A stretch of DNA of 64,000 nt from an uncultured Acetatifactor sp. (GCA_947625255.1 CANQNT010000002.1:92264-156263); one strand, 5' to 3'; counted from the first letter of the stretch, positions 9,377 through 18,497 are shown. Numbers and translations: made by a program. Notes: a model not told the origin generated them from the sequence alone.

Positions 9377-9745
9377 ATGGTTAGAAAAGAATCCAGACAG
9401 GATGTGCGTGTAAAGAAGCACTTAAGAATTCGCAACCGCTTCAGCGGTACGGCCGAGAGACCTCGCCTTGCGGTGTTTCGTAGCAATAATCATATGTATG
9501 CTCAAATTATCGACGATACGGTGGGCCATACTCTTGTAGCAGCCTCCACCCTTGAAAAAGAGGTTAAGGCGGAGCTGGAGAAGACCAACAACGTTGATGC
9601 GGCAGCATATCTGGGAACTGTGATCGCCAAGAGGGCGATTGAAAAGGGTATCAAAGAAGTTGTTTTTGACAGAGGCGGCTTTATATACCAGGGTAAGATT
9701 GCAGCGTTAGCTGACGCGGCCAGAGAAGCTGGCTTAGTATTCTAG
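9377..9745 (+). CDS. rplR: 50S ribosomal protein L18
   Basis: L18 (122 residues) binds 5S rRNA together with L5 and L25. The basic N-terminus [20 protein letters not shown] and the [17 protein letters not shown] segment are characteristic. I chose the ATG six bases inside the open frame because the AAGGAG site lies nine bases before it, whereas the upstream GTG at 9371 would leave only three bases of spacing. Confidence 0.96.
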   Translation: MVRKESRQDVRVKKHLRIRNRFSGTAERPRLAVFRSNNHMYAQIIDDTVGHTLVAASTLEKEVKAELEKTNNVDAAAYLGTVIAKRAIEKGIKEVVFDRGGFIYQGKIAALADAAREAGLVF

Positions 9746-9760
9746 GAGAGGAGAGCAAAC

Positions 9761-10270
9761 ATGAGACATACAATCATAGATCCAAGTCAGTTTGAGTTGA
9801 CTGATAAGGTTGTTACCATCAAGCGCGTTACGAAGACGGTAAAAGGCGGCCGCAACATCCGCTTTACCGCTCTGGTAGTGGTTGGCGATGGCAATGGTCA
9901 TGTCGGTGCCGGCCTGGGCAAAGCCGTGGAAATCCCGGAAGCAATCCGCAAGGGTAAGGAAGATGCCGTGAAGCATCTCATCGAGATCGTCCGCGACGAG
10001 AACAACTCCATTCCCCATGACTTCCTCGGCGAGTTTGGTTCCGCAAGCGTTCTGCTGAAGAGAGCTCCTGAAGGTACCGGTATTATCGCCGGCGGCCCTG
10101 CCCGTGTCGTTTGCGAACTTGCGGGTATCAAAAACATCCGTACCAAGTCGCTTGGTTCCAATAACAAGCAGAATGTCGTACTTGCGACGATCACTGGTTT
10201 AAGCCAGATGAAAGCTCCTGAAGAAGTGGCAAAGAACCGTGGTAAATCCGTGGAAGATATTACGGCTTAA
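9761..10270 (+). CDS. rpsE: 30S ribosomal protein S5
   Basis: S5 (169 residues) takes part in decoding fidelity and mRNA unwinding at the entry channel. The double-stranded RNA-binding-like N-terminal part ([29 protein letters not shown]) and the C-terminal [24 protein letters not shown] segment are classical. Spectinomycin-resistance positions lie in the N-terminal loop, which looks ordinary. Confidence 0.98.
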   Translation: MRHTIIDPSQFELTDKVVTIKRVTKTVKGGRNIRFTALVVVGDGNGHVGAGLGKAVEIPEAIRKGKEDAVKHLIEIVRDENNSIPHDFLGEFGSASVLLKRAPEGTGIIAGGPARVVCELAGIKNIRTKSLGSNNKQNVVLATITGLSQMKAPEEVAKNRGKSVEDITA

Positions 10271-10293
10271 GGTTTTCAGAAAGGAGAATTACA

Positions 10294-10479
10294 ATGGCAG
10301 ATAAGATGTTGAAGATCACTTTGGTAAAGTCCACGATCGGCGCTGTGCCAAAGAATAAAAAGACTGCGGAATCCATGGGACTTCGCAAGCTGAACAAGTC
10401 TATTGTACTTCCTGATAATGAAGCTACAAGAGGACAGATTCGTCAGATTAGTCACTTAATTAAAGTAGAAGAAGTATAA
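10294..10479 (+). CDS. rpmD: 50S ribosomal protein L30
   Basis: L30 (61 residues) is a small globular 23S rRNA-binding protein present in most but not all bacteria. LKITLVKSTIGAVPKNKKTAESMGLRKLNKSI is typical, and the length is standard. It lies between S5 and L15 as usual, with an AAAGGAG site before the ATG. Confidence 0.97.
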   Translation: MADKMLKITLVKSTIGAVPKNKKTAESMGLRKLNKSIVLPDNEATRGQIRQISHLIKVEEV

Positions 10480-10499
10480 TGGACAAGGAGGTGTGAAGA

Positions 10500-10937
10500 A
10501 TGGATTTATCCAATTTGAGACCTGCTGAAGGTTCGAAACGGGATCGTTTCAGAAAAGGCCGTGGACACGGCTCTGGAAATGGTAAAACCGCTGGTTATGG
10601 CCACAAGGGTCAGAAAGCTCGTTCAGGGGCTCCCAGGCCTGGTTTCGAAGGCGGTCAGATGCCTTTATACAGACGTATTCCTAAGAGAGGGTTTCATAAT
10701 CGCAACACAAAGGAAATCGTGGCGATTAACTTGAGCGTACTGGAAGTTTTCGAGAATGATACCGTGGTTGACGTGGATAAGATGATTGAGTGCGGCATCA
10801 TCAAGAATCCCAGAGATGGCGTGAAGATACTTGGAAACGGAGATTTTACCAAAAAGCTTACCGTAAAGGCGAATGCTTTCAGCGCTTTGGCAAAGGAGAA
10901 GATCGAAGCTCTTGGTGGAACGGCAGAGGTGATGTAA
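10500..10937 (+). CDS. rplO: 50S ribosomal protein L15
   Basis: L15 (145 residues) is a late-assembly 50S protein with an extended glycine/arginine-rich N-terminal arm threading through 23S rRNA ([23 protein letters not shown]). A globular C-terminal half follows. The stop codon abuts the secY ATG directly with no intervening base, implying coupled translation of L15 and the translocon subunit. Confidence 0.98.
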   Translation: MDLSNLRPAEGSKRDRFRKGRGHGSGNGKTAGYGHKGQKARSGAPRPGFEGGQMPLYRRIPKRGFHNRNTKEIVAINLSVLEVFENDTVVDVDKMIECGIIKNPRDGVKILGNGDFTKKLTVKANAFSALAKEKIEALGGTAEVM

Positions 10938-12260
10938 ATGTTTACAACACTGAAAAACGCATTTAAAATAGTAGAAATCAGAAAAAAGATTTTATTCACT
11001 CTGGGAATGCTGGTTGTGATCCGAATCGGATCACAGCTCCCGGTTCCCGGAATTAATACAGCTTTTTTCAGGGAATGGTTTTCCGCGCAGGCAGGGGACG
11101 CGTTCAGCTTCTTCAATGCGATCACGGGTGGTTCCTTTGAAAATATGTCCATCCTGGCGCTGAACATCAGCCCCTATATCACATCCTCCATTATCATGCA
11201 GCTTCTCACAATCGCGATTCCGAAGCTGGAAGAGATGCAGAGGGATGGTGAGGAAGGAAGAAAGAAGATTGTTGCAATTACCAGGTATGTGACAATCGGA
11301 CTTTCCCTGATTCAGTCTACGGCAATGGCAATAGGCTTTGGAAGACAAGGCCTGTTGGTGAACTTTAACGCGCTGAGTGTGATTACGGCTATTGCAACCT
11401 TGACGGCAGGTAGTGCGTTCTTGATGTGGATTGGCGAGAGAATTACGGAATATGGTATCGGAAACGGTATTTCCATTGTTTTGGTTATTAACATTATTTC
11501 CAGATTACCGAATGATCTGGGGAATTTGTTTCAGCAGTTCGTACTCAGTAAATTTGATACCGCACCGGCAACGGCTATTCTTGCGGTAGTGATTATTTTT
11601 GCGATCATCATTGGCATGGTGGTGCTTGTCATCATCCTGAACGATGGTATCCGCAAGATTCCCGTGCAGTATGCAAAGAAGATGCAGGGACGTAAGATGG
11701 TGGGCGGACAGACCTCCAATATTCCTCTGCGGGTTAATACAGCGGGCGTTATCCCCGTCATTTTCGCACAGTCCATTCTGCAGACCCCGCTGATCATTTG
11801 CTCTTTTGTGGGTTATCAGGCGACCGGCTTTTGGGGGGCAATCCTGGCTGGCATGAATAGTTCCAATTGGTGTAAGCCCAGTACCCCCTGGTATTCACTT
11901 GGGCTGTTGGTATATGTCATACTGATCGTGTTTTTCGCATATTTTTATACCTCTATTACCTTTAATCCGTTGATGGTGGCGGACAATATGAAAAAGCAGG
12001 GAGGCTTTATTCCTGGTATCAGACCCGGCGCGCCTACCAGTGATTACCTGACAAAGGTTCTTAATTATATAATCTTTATTGGAGCGGTCGGGCTGGTTAT
12101 TATCGCCGTGCTTCCTTATGTATTCAGTGGATTCTTTGGCGCGAGCATTTCCTTTGGCGGAACGAGTTTGATCATCATTGTGAGCGTTATCCTGGAAACG
12201 ATGAAGCAGGTGGAGTCTCAGATGCTGGTACGCAACTACAAAGGATTCTTAAATGATTAA
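10938..12260 (+). CDS. secY: Protein translocase subunit SecY
   Basis: SecY (440 residues) is the channel-forming membrane subunit of the Sec translocon, working with SecE, SecG and SecA. Ten hydrophobic segments are visible, beginning with ILFTLGMLVVIRIGSQLPVPGIN. The plug/TM2 region, the cytoplasmic loop VQYAKKMQGRKMVGGQTSNIPLRVN that docks ribosome and SecA, and the C-terminal MLVRNYKGFL are all recognisable. It follows rplO without a gap, and two RNA hairpins separate it from adk. Confidence 0.98.
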   Translation: MFTTLKNAFKIVEIRKKILFTLGMLVVIRIGSQLPVPGINTAFFREWFSAQAGDAFSFFNAITGGSFENMSILALNISPYITSSIIMQLLTIAIPKLEEMQRDGEEGRKKIVAITRYVTIGLSLIQSTAMAIGFGRQGLLVNFNALSVITAIATLTAGSAFLMWIGERITEYGIGNGISIVLVINIISRLPNDLGNLFQQFVLSKFDTAPATAILAVVIIFAIIIGMVVLVIILNDGIRKIPVQYAKKMQGRKMVGGQTSNIPLRVNTAGVIPVIFAQSILQTPLIICSFVGYQATGFWGAILAGMNSSNWCKPSTPWYSLGLLVYVILIVFFAYFYTSITFNPLMVADNMKKQGGFIPGIRPGAPTSDYLTKVLNYIIFIGAVGLVIIAVLPYVFSGFFGASISFGGTSLIIIVSVILETMKQVESQMLVRNYKGFLND

Positions 12261-12267
12261 TTGGAAG

Positions 12268-12339
12268 TGACACGCAAGGAAACTCTGCTTGGAAAGTGTC
12301 ATAAATTGCATCCGGGCGATCATTTTGATTGCCCGGATG
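12268..12339 (+). promoter_or_regulatory. Two hairpins between secY and adk
   Basis: TGACAC (12268-12273) pairs with GTGTCA (12296-12301) with further CAAG/CTTG pairing inside. It is followed by a near-perfect hairpin whose arms 12309-12322 and 12326-12339 pair over 14 positions around a three-base loop. The T-run after it is short (GTTTC), so it may be a leaky terminator or a processing site that uncouples adk and the downstream genes from the ribosomal transcript. Confidence 0.55.
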
Positions 12340-12397
12340 TTTCAAACGTTAATCTGGCGAACCGGAAAGGTCCGTTCAGAATGGGAGGGATAGTCAG

Positions 12398-13045
12398 ATG
12401 AAGATTATTATGCTGGGCGCGCCCGGAGCGGGTAAGGGTACACAAGCCAAGATGATCGCTGCAAAGTATGGAATTCCACATGTTTCCACGGGAGATATTT
12501 TCCGCGCGAACATTAAGAACGGAACCGAGCTGGGGAAAGAGGCCAAGAAGTACATGGACCAGGGGCTCCTGGTGCCGGATGAATTGACCGTGAAGATTCT
12601 GTTGGACCGCGTAGCGCAGGCTGACTGTGCAAACGGGTATGTTTTGGATGGATTTCCCCGTACGATTCCCCAGGCGGAAGTGCTGGATAAGGCCTTGGCC
12701 GAATTGGGGGATGCCATTGATATCGCTATCGACGTGGATGTGCCGGATGAGAACATCGTTAAGAGAATGTCTGGCAGACGTGCCTGCTTAAATTGCGGTG
12801 CGACCTATCATGTAGAACATATCCCGCCCAGGAAAGAGGGCATCTGTGATAATTGCGGGCAGGCTCTGGTGCTGAGAGATGACGACAAACCGGAAACGGT
12901 ATTGAACAGACTGGCCGTTTACCATAGCCAGACGCAGCCGCTGATTGACTATTATACGGCCAAGGGAATTCTGAAGACCGTTGATGGGACCGTTGATATG
13001 GAAGAAGTATTTGCGGCCATTGTGGAGCTCCTGGAAAATAAGTAG
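12398..13045 (+). CDS. adk: Adenylate kinase (zinc-LID type)
   Basis: This 215-residue cytoplasmic enzyme interconverts ATP + AMP and two ADP. The P-loop GAPGAGKGT is near residues 7-15 and the AMP-binding DGFPRT motif is present. The LID carries four cysteines (C130, C133 and a pair near 150), the structural zinc-binding version common in Firmicutes. Location after secY is standard. Length and motifs are normal. Confidence 0.98.
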   Translation: MKIIMLGAPGAGKGTQAKMIAAKYGIPHVSTGDIFRANIKNGTELGKEAKKYMDQGLLVPDELTVKILLDRVAQADCANGYVLDGFPRTIPQAEVLDKALAELGDAIDIAIDVDVPDENIVKRMSGRRACLNCGATYHVEHIPPRKEGICDNCGQALVLRDDDKPETVLNRLAVYHSQTQPLIDYYTAKGILKTVDGTVDMEEVFAAIVELLENK

Positions 13046-13129
13046 ATTGGAATAATGGCTGCCGGGTGCGTATCTCGGATGATAATCCGTATGGTAAGGA
13101 GAACTGCCCCGGCGATTGGATTGAATAAA

Positions 13130-13885
13130 ATGGCGATTACGATTAAGTCAGAAAAAGAGATCGCACTCATGAGGGAGTCTTGCAGACTTCTTGCGATCGT
13201 TCACAAGGAATTGGGGGAAGCGATTCGCCCAGGGATGTCCACTTGGGAGATTGATCAGATGGGCGATCAGCTGATCCGTAAACTGGGCGGTGTGCCGAAC
13301 TTTAAGAATTATAATGGGTATCCTGCCAGCATCTGTGTCTCCGTAAATGATGAGGTGGTACATGGCATTCCCAGCAAAAAGCGTATTCTGCAGGAAGGCG
13401 ACATTGTCAGTCTGGATGCGGGACTGATTTATAAAGGATATCATTCCGACGCGGCGCGGACGCATGGCGTTGGAAAGGTGAGTCCCGCGGCGGAGAAATT
13501 GATGAAAGTGACGGAAGAAAGCTTTTTTGTGGGTATTAAAATGGCAAAAGCAGGGAATCATCTGTTTGATATTTCCAATGCCATTGATGCCTATGTCAGA
13601 CCTTTTCGGTATGGAATCGTCCGCGATCTGGTGGGGCATGGCATCGGAACGAAGCTGCACGAGGATCCGCAGATTCCTAATTTCCGTCAGCTTCGGAGAG
13701 GACCTTTGCTCCGGCCGGGGATGACGCTGGCCATTGAGCCCATGATTAACATGGGTAGAGCGGATGTGGAGTGGCTGGACGATGATTGGACCGTGGTGAC
13801 CCAGGATGGTTCCTGGTCTGCGCATTATGAGAATACGGTGCTGATTACGAACGGAGAACCGGAGATTTTGACTTTATATGATTGA
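13130..13885 (+). CDS. map: Methionine aminopeptidase, type I
   Basis: The enzyme (251 residues) removes the N-terminal methionine from nascent proteins. I chose the ATG giving MAITIKSEKEIALMRESC, the usual family start. The frame is open further upstream, and a strong AAGGAG at 13096-13101 lies about 28 nt before this ATG, so an upstream non-ATG start cannot be excluded. Metal ligands are visible in LDAGLIYKGYHSDAART, in VGHGIGTKLHEDP and in the two late glutamates (AIEPM, HYENTVLIT). Confidence 0.95.
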   Translation: MAITIKSEKEIALMRESCRLLAIVHKELGEAIRPGMSTWEIDQMGDQLIRKLGGVPNFKNYNGYPASICVSVNDEVVHGIPSKKRILQEGDIVSLDAGLIYKGYHSDAARTHGVGKVSPAAEKLMKVTEESFFVGIKMAKAGNHLFDISNAIDAYVRPFRYGIVRDLVGHGIGTKLHEDPQIPNFRQLRRGPLLRPGMTLAIEPMINMGRADVEWLDDDWTVVTQDGSWSAHYENTVLITNGEPEILTLYD

Positions 13886-13942
13886 TTTGCAGGAATATGG
13901 CTTTTGGTTCATGAAAGTTTGACTGTCCCATAGGGAGGATTT

Positions 13943-14233
13943 ATGATAGGAAGGTATGTGATTTCAAAGGCCGGACATGATGAGGGCCGCGTCTACGTGG
14001 TAGTGGCCTGCGAACAAGATTATCTTTATCTGGCGGATGGACGTCTGAAAAAGGCGGATGCGCCAAAGAAGAAAAAGAAAAAACATGTCCAGATCACAAA
14101 CAGCAGTGCGGATCGGGAGCTGACTGAGGCATTGGAACGCAAAGACGCGCATTTGGATGACAGAATTAAGTATGCAGTAAAGCAATATAGTATGCAAATT
14201 CATAAATTGGAGGGAACGTATGTCAAAAAGTGA
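13943..14233 (+). CDS. KOW-domain RNA-binding protein, L14e-like
   Basis: This 96-residue protein has an N-terminal KOW-like fold ([21 protein letters not shown]), a very basic middle ([12 protein letters not shown]) and an alpha-helical C-terminus. Families of this kind, related to archaeal/eukaryotic L14e, occur between map and infA in many Clostridia and are presumed to bind rRNA; the exact role is unknown to me. It overlaps the infA start by 14 nt, so translation of IF-1 is probably coupled to it. AGGGAGGA precedes its ATG. Confidence 0.85.
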   Translation: MIGRYVISKAGHDEGRVYVVVACEQDYLYLADGRLKKADAPKKKKKKHVQITNSSADRELTEALERKDAHLDDRIKYAVKQYSMQIHKLEGTYVKK

Positions 14234-14438
14234 TGTGATTGAAATCGAAGGAACTGTTGTGGAGAAGCTTCCGAACACGATGTTCCAGGTGGAGCTGGAA
14301 AATGGTCATCGCGTGCTCGCGCATATCAGCGGCAAGCTGCGCCAGAACTTCATCCGCATCCTGCCCGGAGACAAAGTGACTTTGGAGCTGTCGCCCTATG
14401 ATCTGACCAAGGGACGCATTATCTGGAGAGATAAATAA
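14220..14438 (+). CDS. infA: Translation initiation factor IF-1
   Basis: IF-1 (72 residues, OB fold) occupies the ribosomal A site during initiation. The sequence [36 protein letters not shown] through GRIIWRDK is almost invariant among bacteria. Its ATG and ribosome binding site (GGAGGG) lie inside the 3' end of the KOW gene. A fresh promoter begins just downstream, so infA ends the upstream transcription unit or is shared with the next. Confidence 0.98.
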   Translation: MSKSDVIEIEGTVVEKLPNTMFQVELENGHRVLAHISGKLRQNFIRILPGDKVTLELSPYDLTKGRIIWRDK

Positions 14439-14474
14439 TCACTGAAATTGTAGGAAAATATTTGTAAATTTAGC

Positions 14475-14503
14475 TTGCAAAGCAGAGAAGTACATGTTAT
14501 AAT
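14475..14503 (+). promoter_or_regulatory. Promoter of the alpha operon (rpmJ-rplQ)
   Basis: TTGCAA (14475-14480), a 17-nt spacer and a perfect TATAAT (14498-14503) lie between infA and rpmJ, about 34 nt ahead of the rpmJ GTG. This is a strong internal promoter that would give L36, S13, S11, S4, RpoA and L17 their own transcription start. Confidence 0.85.
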
Positions 14504-14536
14504 GTAAAACGGTCTTTTTTGAAAGGAGGGCTTAAC

Positions 14537-14650
14537 GTGAAGGTTAGAGCATCAGTAAAACCGATTTGCGAGAAGTGCAAAATCATCAAGAGAAAAGGAC
14601 GCATTAGAGTAATCTGCGAGAATCCGAAGCATAAGCAGAGACAGGGATAA
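14537..14650 (+). CDS. rpmJ: 50S ribosomal protein L36, zinc-ribbon type
   Basis: L36 is a 37-residue protein: a GTG start, then [16 protein letters not shown] and a second zinc-binding half with [13 protein letters not shown]. The C-x2-C, C and H ligands mark the zinc-containing form. An AAAGGAGGG site precedes the GTG. It is too short for routine ORF calling but unmistakable in sequence and position. It is the first gene after the alpha-operon promoter, and 223 nt of structured RNA separate it from rpsM. Confidence 0.97.
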   Translation: MKVRASVKPICEKCKIIKRKGRIRVICENPKHKQRQG

Positions 14651-14873
14651 TCACCGATAGAGGTTCAAGTATAGAGAGCTTATAGGAGATTACTTCTTGA
14701 TACTGTGAAGTGGCGGCCAGGCTCAGGCCGGAGGGTACGCCTAGTAACGGAAAGATCGGATCTGTGTCCGATTGGGTGTAAGCCCCAATCAATTAGTAAC
14801 AGAGATGTCATGGTCATATCGTTTTGCTGAGCAAGGGACATGACTGGACAAAGGAAAAATGGAGGAAATGTAA
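14651..14873 (+). promoter_or_regulatory. Structured leader between rpmJ and rpsM
   Basis: The spacer holds several stems. GGCG (14712-14715) pairs with CGCC (14738-14741) around an inner GCC/GGC. ATCGGA/TCCGAT (14755-14760 with 14767-14772) forms a six-loop hairpin. GATTGGG/CCCAATC (14770-14776 with 14784-14790) shares GAT with the previous hairpin, so the two compete. GTCATG/CATGAC flanks the last part. No ORF and no T-run are present. A ribosomal-protein-sensing leader (S4 is the alpha-operon regulator elsewhere) is the likeliest meaning. Confidence 0.55.
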
Positions 14874-15245
14874 ATGGCTCGTATTGCAGGTGTTGACTTA
14901 CCGAGAGAGAAGAGAATTGAGATCGGCCTGACCTATATCTATGGGATAGGCAGGAGCACCGCCGATAAGATTTTGGCTGCATCAGGCGTGAATCCTGATA
15001 CCCGCGTCAGAGACGTGACTGATGATGAGGTGAAGAAAATCAGTGAAGCGATCGAAGATCTGGGTGTCATTGTGGAAGGCGACCTGAGAAGGGAAATCGC
15101 TCTGAATATCAAGAGACTGCAGGAGATCGGCTGCTACAGAGGAATTCGTCATCGTAAGGGACTTCCTGTCCGTGGACAGAGAACCAAGACCAACGCGAGA
15201 ACCCGCAAAGGCCCCAAGAGAACTGTGGCAAACAAGAAGAAGTAA
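14874..15245 (+). CDS. rpsM: 30S ribosomal protein S13
   Basis: S13 (123 residues) is in the 30S head and contacts P-site tRNA and L5. [28 protein letters not shown] and the C-terminal [27 protein letters not shown] are characteristic. It begins after the structured leader with an ATGGAGGAAATGTAA-type ribosome binding region. Neighbour order S13-S11-S4-RpoA-L17 is universal. Confidence 0.98.
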   Translation: MARIAGVDLPREKRIEIGLTYIYGIGRSTADKILAASGVNPDTRVRDVTDDEVKKISEAIEDLGVIVEGDLRREIALNIKRLQEIGCYRGIRHRKGLPVRGQRTKTNARTRKGPKRTVANKKK

Positions 15246-15273
15246 TTAAGAAGAGAAAGTAGGTTAGTTTAAA

Positions 15274-15669
15274 ATGGCGAAAAAAGTTGCGAAGAAAGTA
15301 ACAAAAAAGCGTGTCAAGAAAAACGTTGAACGCGGACAGGCACATATTCAGGCATCCTTTAACAATACCATTGTTACTTTGACGGATACCGAAGGCAATG
15401 CGTTGAGCTGGGCCAGTGCCGGTGGTCTGGGATTTAGAGGTTCAAGGAAATCTACTCCGTATGCTGCACAGATGGCCGCAGAAACTGCCACCAAGGCTGC
15501 CTTGGTGCATGGATTGAAGACTGTTGACGTATTTGTAAAGGGTCCCGGTTCAGGACGTGAAGCCGCGATCAGAGCGCTTTCCGCAAGCGGTCTGGACGTT
15601 GTCAGCATCTGTGACGTGACGGCTGTTCCTCATAATGGCTGCCGCCCGCCGAAGCGTCGCCGCGTATAA
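15274..15669 (+). CDS. rpsK: 30S ribosomal protein S11
   Basis: S11 (131 residues) lies on the platform near the E site. After a lysine-rich N-terminus ([21 protein letters not shown]) the family core [40 protein letters not shown] and the terminal [17 protein letters not shown] follow. The ribosome binding site is weak (GTAGGTTAG), unusual among the strong sites in this cluster, which suggests coupling to rpsM 28 nt upstream. Confidence 0.98.
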   Translation: MAKKVAKKVTKKRVKKNVERGQAHIQASFNNTIVTLTDTEGNALSWASAGGLGFRGSRKSTPYAAQMAAETATKAALVHGLKTVDVFVKGPGSGREAAIRALSASGLDVVSICDVTAVPHNGCRPPKRRRV

Positions 15670-15705
15670 TGTTTTCCTGCAAGGGAGAGGAAATCGTTGG
15701 AAGAA

Positions 15706-15733
15706 AGTGTCTTACGGCGCTTTGCCGGACACT
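15706..15733 (+). promoter_or_regulatory. Hairpin upstream of rpsD
   Basis: AGTGTC (15706-15711) pairs with GACACT (15728-15733), and inside it CGGC (15715-15718) pairs with GCCG (15724-15727) around GCTTT. It sits about 28 nt before the S4 start codon, where S4 feedback or mRNA processing could act. There is no T-run, so it is not a terminator. Confidence 0.45.
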
Positions 15734-15761
15734 GTAAACAATAATTAAAGGAGAAAATGAA

Positions 15762-16355
15762 ATGGCAGTAAATCGTGTACCGATTTTGAAGAGATGCAGG
15801 GCTCTGGGAATCGAGCCTTCCGTTCTGGGATATGACAAGAAGTCGAACAGAACCTTTGCAAGGGCAGGTAAGAAAGTAAGTGAGTACGGTCTGCAGTTGA
15901 GAGAGAAGCAGAAAGCGAAGTTCATCTATGGCGTTCTGGAGAAGCCTTTCAGAAACTATTATGAAAAGGCCGACAGAATGAAAGGGATGACCGGTGAGAA
16001 CCTGATGAGCCTGTTGGAGCGCAGACTGGACAATGTAGTGTTTAGAATGGGATTTGCCAGAACCAGAAGAGAGGCCAGACAGATTGTTGGACACAGGCAT
16101 GTACTGGTAAATGGCAAGATTGCTCAGATTCCTTCTTTCCTGGTAAAGGCTGGGGACGTGGTTGAGATTAAGGAAAAGGCGAAATCCATGCAGAGATATA
16201 AGGATATCGTTGAAGTGACCGGCGGCAGGCTGACCCCTGAATGGATGGATGTGGACATCGAGGGCTTGAAGGGAACGATCAAGATGCTTCCTACCAGGGA
16301 GATGATCGACGTTCCAGTCAATGAGATGCTTATTATCGAGTTGTACTCCAAGTAA
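15762..16355 (+). CDS. rpsD: 30S ribosomal protein S4
   Basis: S4 (197 residues) is a primary 16S rRNA binder and accuracy protein, and a known translational regulator of alpha operons in other bacteria. MAVNRVPILKRCRALGIEPSVLGYDKKSN opens it, and the S4 RNA-binding domain (RLDNVVFRMGFARTRREARQIVGHRHVLVNGK) lies at residues 88-125. It lacks the N-terminal zinc cysteines of the C+ form. Confidence 0.97.
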   Translation: MAVNRVPILKRCRALGIEPSVLGYDKKSNRTFARAGKKVSEYGLQLREKQKAKFIYGVLEKPFRNYYEKADRMKGMTGENLMSLLERRLDNVVFRMGFARTRREARQIVGHRHVLVNGKIAQIPSFLVKAGDVVEIKEKAKSMQRYKDIVEVTGGRLTPEWMDVDIEGLKGTIKMLPTREMIDVPVNEMLIIELYSK

Positions 16356-16364
16356 TCACCCAGA

Positions 16365-16389
16365 GCGGACATAGATTTCCTATGTCCGC
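16365..16389 (+). promoter_or_regulatory. Hairpin between rpsD and rpoA
   Basis: A perfect 10-bp stem (GCGGACATAG with CTATGTCCGC, ATTTC loop) lies between the S4 and RpoA genes. It is followed by TTATAGT rather than a clean T-run. It may be a partial terminator that sets the ratio of ribosomal proteins to RNA polymerase alpha, or an RNase processing site. Confidence 0.55.
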
Positions 16390-16441
16390 TTATAGTACCT
16401 TAATGTAGGCCATAATCGTTCGTAAAAGGAGGGTATTTGTA

Positions 16442-17401
16442 GTGTTTGATTTTGAAAGACCCAATATCGAGGTTGCAGAGATTTCTGAAGACAGGAAATA
16501 TGGGAAATTCGTGGTGGAGCCTCTGGAAAGAGGGTATGGCATCACGCTTGGCAACTCTCTGAGAAGAATCATGCTTTCCTCCCTGCCTGGAGCTGCTGTG
16601 AGTCAGGTGAAGATCGAGGGCGTGCTGCATGAGTTCAGTTCCATTCCTGGCGTTAAAGAGGACGTCAGCGAGATCATCATGAACATCAAGAGTTTGGCGA
16701 TCAGGAACAGCAGTGAGACCAATGAGCCCAAGACCGCGTACATTGAGTACGAGGGTGAAGGTGTGGTAAAGGCATCCGATATTCAGGCGGATCAGGATAT
16801 TGAGATTCTCAATCCTGACCTGACCATTGCAACTTTGTGCGGCAAGGACACAAAGCTTTATATGGAGCTGACCATTACCAAAGGGCGCGGTTATGTGAGC
16901 GCTGAGAGAAACAAGCATGAGGACTTGCCGATCGGCGTGATCGCGGTCGATTCCATCTACACCCCGGTTGAGCGAGTAAATGTGACGATTGAAAATACCC
17001 GTGTGGGACAGATCACGGACTACGACAAGCTGACATTGGATGTTTACACGAATGGGACCTTGGTCCCTGACGAGGCCGTCAGCCTGGCGGCAAAGGTGCT
17101 CAGTGAGCATTTGAGCCTTTTCATTGATTTGTCTGAGAACGCCAAGACCGCGGAGGTCATGGTGGAGAAAGAGGATGACGAAAAGGAAAAGGTGCTCGAG
17201 ATGAGTATTGATGAGCTTGAGCTGTCCGTTCGTTCTTATAATTGCCTGAAGAGAGCCGGCATTAACACGGTGGAAGAGTTGACCAACAAGACCGCCGAGG
17301 ATATGATGAAGGTTCGTAATTTGGGACGTAAGTCTCTGGAGGAAGTCCTGGGCAAGCTGAAGGAGCTGGGCCTGCAGCTGAATCCCAGCGAAGAGTCATA
17401 A
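16442..17401 (+). CDS. rpoA: DNA-directed RNA polymerase subunit alpha
   Basis: RpoA (319 residues) dimerises to nucleate RNA polymerase assembly. It starts at a GTG eight bases after AAAGGAGGG, giving [23 protein letters not shown]. The N-terminal domain includes [17 protein letters not shown]. The C-terminal domain, after about residue 245 ([23 protein letters not shown] ... [11 protein letters not shown]), contacts UP elements and activators. A strongly acidic linker ([10 protein letters not shown]) joins the two. Confidence 0.98.
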   Translation: MFDFERPNIEVAEISEDRKYGKFVVEPLERGYGITLGNSLRRIMLSSLPGAAVSQVKIEGVLHEFSSIPGVKEDVSEIIMNIKSLAIRNSSETNEPKTAYIEYEGEGVVKASDIQADQDIEILNPDLTIATLCGKDTKLYMELTITKGRGYVSAERNKHEDLPIGVIAVDSIYTPVERVNVTIENTRVGQITDYDKLTLDVYTNGTLVPDEAVSLAAKVLSEHLSLFIDLSENAKTAEVMVEKEDDEKEKVLEMSIDELELSVRSYNCLKRAGINTVEELTNKTAEDMMKVRNLGRKSLEEVLGKLKELGLQLNPSEES

Positions 17402-17544
17402 GTTATGGGAAAAGATATCCGATTCCGGTAAATCCGATGAGTGCGGAATGGGTTCATCTCTATATGGCATTAAAATACGCATTCGGTGAGTAAGTCCAAA
17501 GAGCGTGGCCGAATGTACCATGAATGGAGAAAGGAAAATTAATC

Positions 17545-18081
17545 ATGGCAATGTACAGAAAACTGGGAAAAACTTCTTCCCAAAGAAAAGCATTATTGAG
17601 AAATCAAGTGACGCAGTTGATCTGGCACGACAGAATCATCACCACCGAGGCGAGAGCCAAGGAAGTGAAAAAGATCGCCGAGGGTCTGATCGCCATGGCC
17701 ATTAAGGAAAAGGACAACTACGAGATGGTCAAGGTTACCGTGAAGGTTCCTGTGAAGGACAAGGATGGCAAGAGGGTGAAAGAAGTCGTAAACGGCAAGA
17801 AAGTCACCAAGTATGAGACCGTGGAAAAGGAGATCAAGAAAGATCTTCCTTCCAGACTGCATGCAAGACGTCAGATTTTGAGAGTTTTGTATCCCGTTGT
17901 TGAAGTTCCCAAGGAGGCTGCCGGAAGAAAGAGAAACACCAAGGAGATCAACCTGGTAACGAAGCTTTTTGATGAAGTAGCTCCCAAGTATGTGGACCGC
18001 AAGGGCGGTTATACCAGAATCGTGAAGATTGGTCAGCGTCAAGGCGATGCCGCGATGATGGTAGTTTTGGAGCTGGTATAA
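17545..18081 (+). CDS. rplQ: 50S ribosomal protein L17, enlarged
   Basis: L17 lies near the tunnel exit. I start at the ATG giving MAMYRKLGKTSSQRKALLRNQV, the conserved beginning. The protein has 178 residues against about 115-130 in most bacteria. The extra length is a lysine-rich insert around residues 65-105 (VKVPVKDKDGKRVKEVVNGKKV and following), before RLHARRQILRVLYPVVEV resumes the family pattern. Such inserts are known in Lachnospiraceae relatives. It ends the alpha operon, with a terminator directly after. Confidence 0.96.
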   Translation: MAMYRKLGKTSSQRKALLRNQVTQLIWHDRIITTEARAKEVKKIAEGLIAMAIKEKDNYEMVKVTVKVPVKDKDGKRVKEVVNGKKVTKYETVEKEIKKDLPSRLHARRQILRVLYPVVEVPKEAAGRKRNTKEINLVTKLFDEVAPKYVDRKGGYTRIVKIGQRQGDAAMMVVLELV

Positions 18082-18096
18082 GACCGGTGGGTGAAG

Positions 18097-18132
18097 TGCC
18101 GTCTGTGTTATGCAGGCGGCATTTGTTTATTT
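18097..18132 (+). terminator. Intrinsic terminator of the alpha operon
   Basis: TGCCGTCTG (18097-18105) pairs with CAGGCGGCA (18113-18121), including one G-U pair, and is followed by TTTGTTTATTT. It lies 16 nt after the rplQ stop codon. Confidence 0.85.
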
Positions 18133-18468
18133 CCTCCAGTTCTCGCTTTGTATCGTCAGTTTCCTGTCTTGCTGCGTACATATTTTGGCGTTCCGCCTGT
18201 ATGTCCGTCTTTTTCATGTTTTCAAACAGATCTCCCATGTCATTTCCCCTATTTTTGCCAGCGGCTGCCTGGACGCTTCCCTGGACACGTTCCTTTTCCG
18301 GAACAGGGACCGCAAAACCTCCCGGCAAACAACCCTGATTCCCATGCCGGGCTCGATCCCGGCAAGTCCGGAATTCCGCAGGAACTGGCAGGTGAATTGG
18401 CAGGTGTGTATCTGATTCCGGGAAAGGTAACCTATAAAAGTACAAATAACAGAATTCCAAATTAAGTG
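18133..18468. other. Gene-free stretch between rplQ and ecfA1
   Basis: I see no gene here that I can support. The minus strand is open through most of it and part of it would read as a charged helix (ENMKKTDIQAERQNM and following). That frame runs back through the terminator and antisense to rplQ and has no clear ribosome binding site. A 7-bp hairpin TGCCGGG/CCCGGCA lies at 18345-18364. Confidence 0.4.
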
Positions 18469-18497
18469 TTGTAATTATTACCCATATTTAGTAAAAT
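18469..18497 (+). promoter_or_regulatory. Promoter of the ecfA1-ecfA2-ecfT-truA operon
   Basis: TTGTAA (18469-18474), a 17-nt spacer and TAAAAT (18492-18497) lie 109 nt before the ecfA1 ATG and after the alpha-operon terminator, which makes a separate transcription unit likely. Confidence 0.65.

Noticed and set aside
17948..18460. Minus-strand open frame with a charged helical segment
   Set aside because: It runs antisense through rplQ and across the alpha-operon terminator and has no good ribosome binding site.
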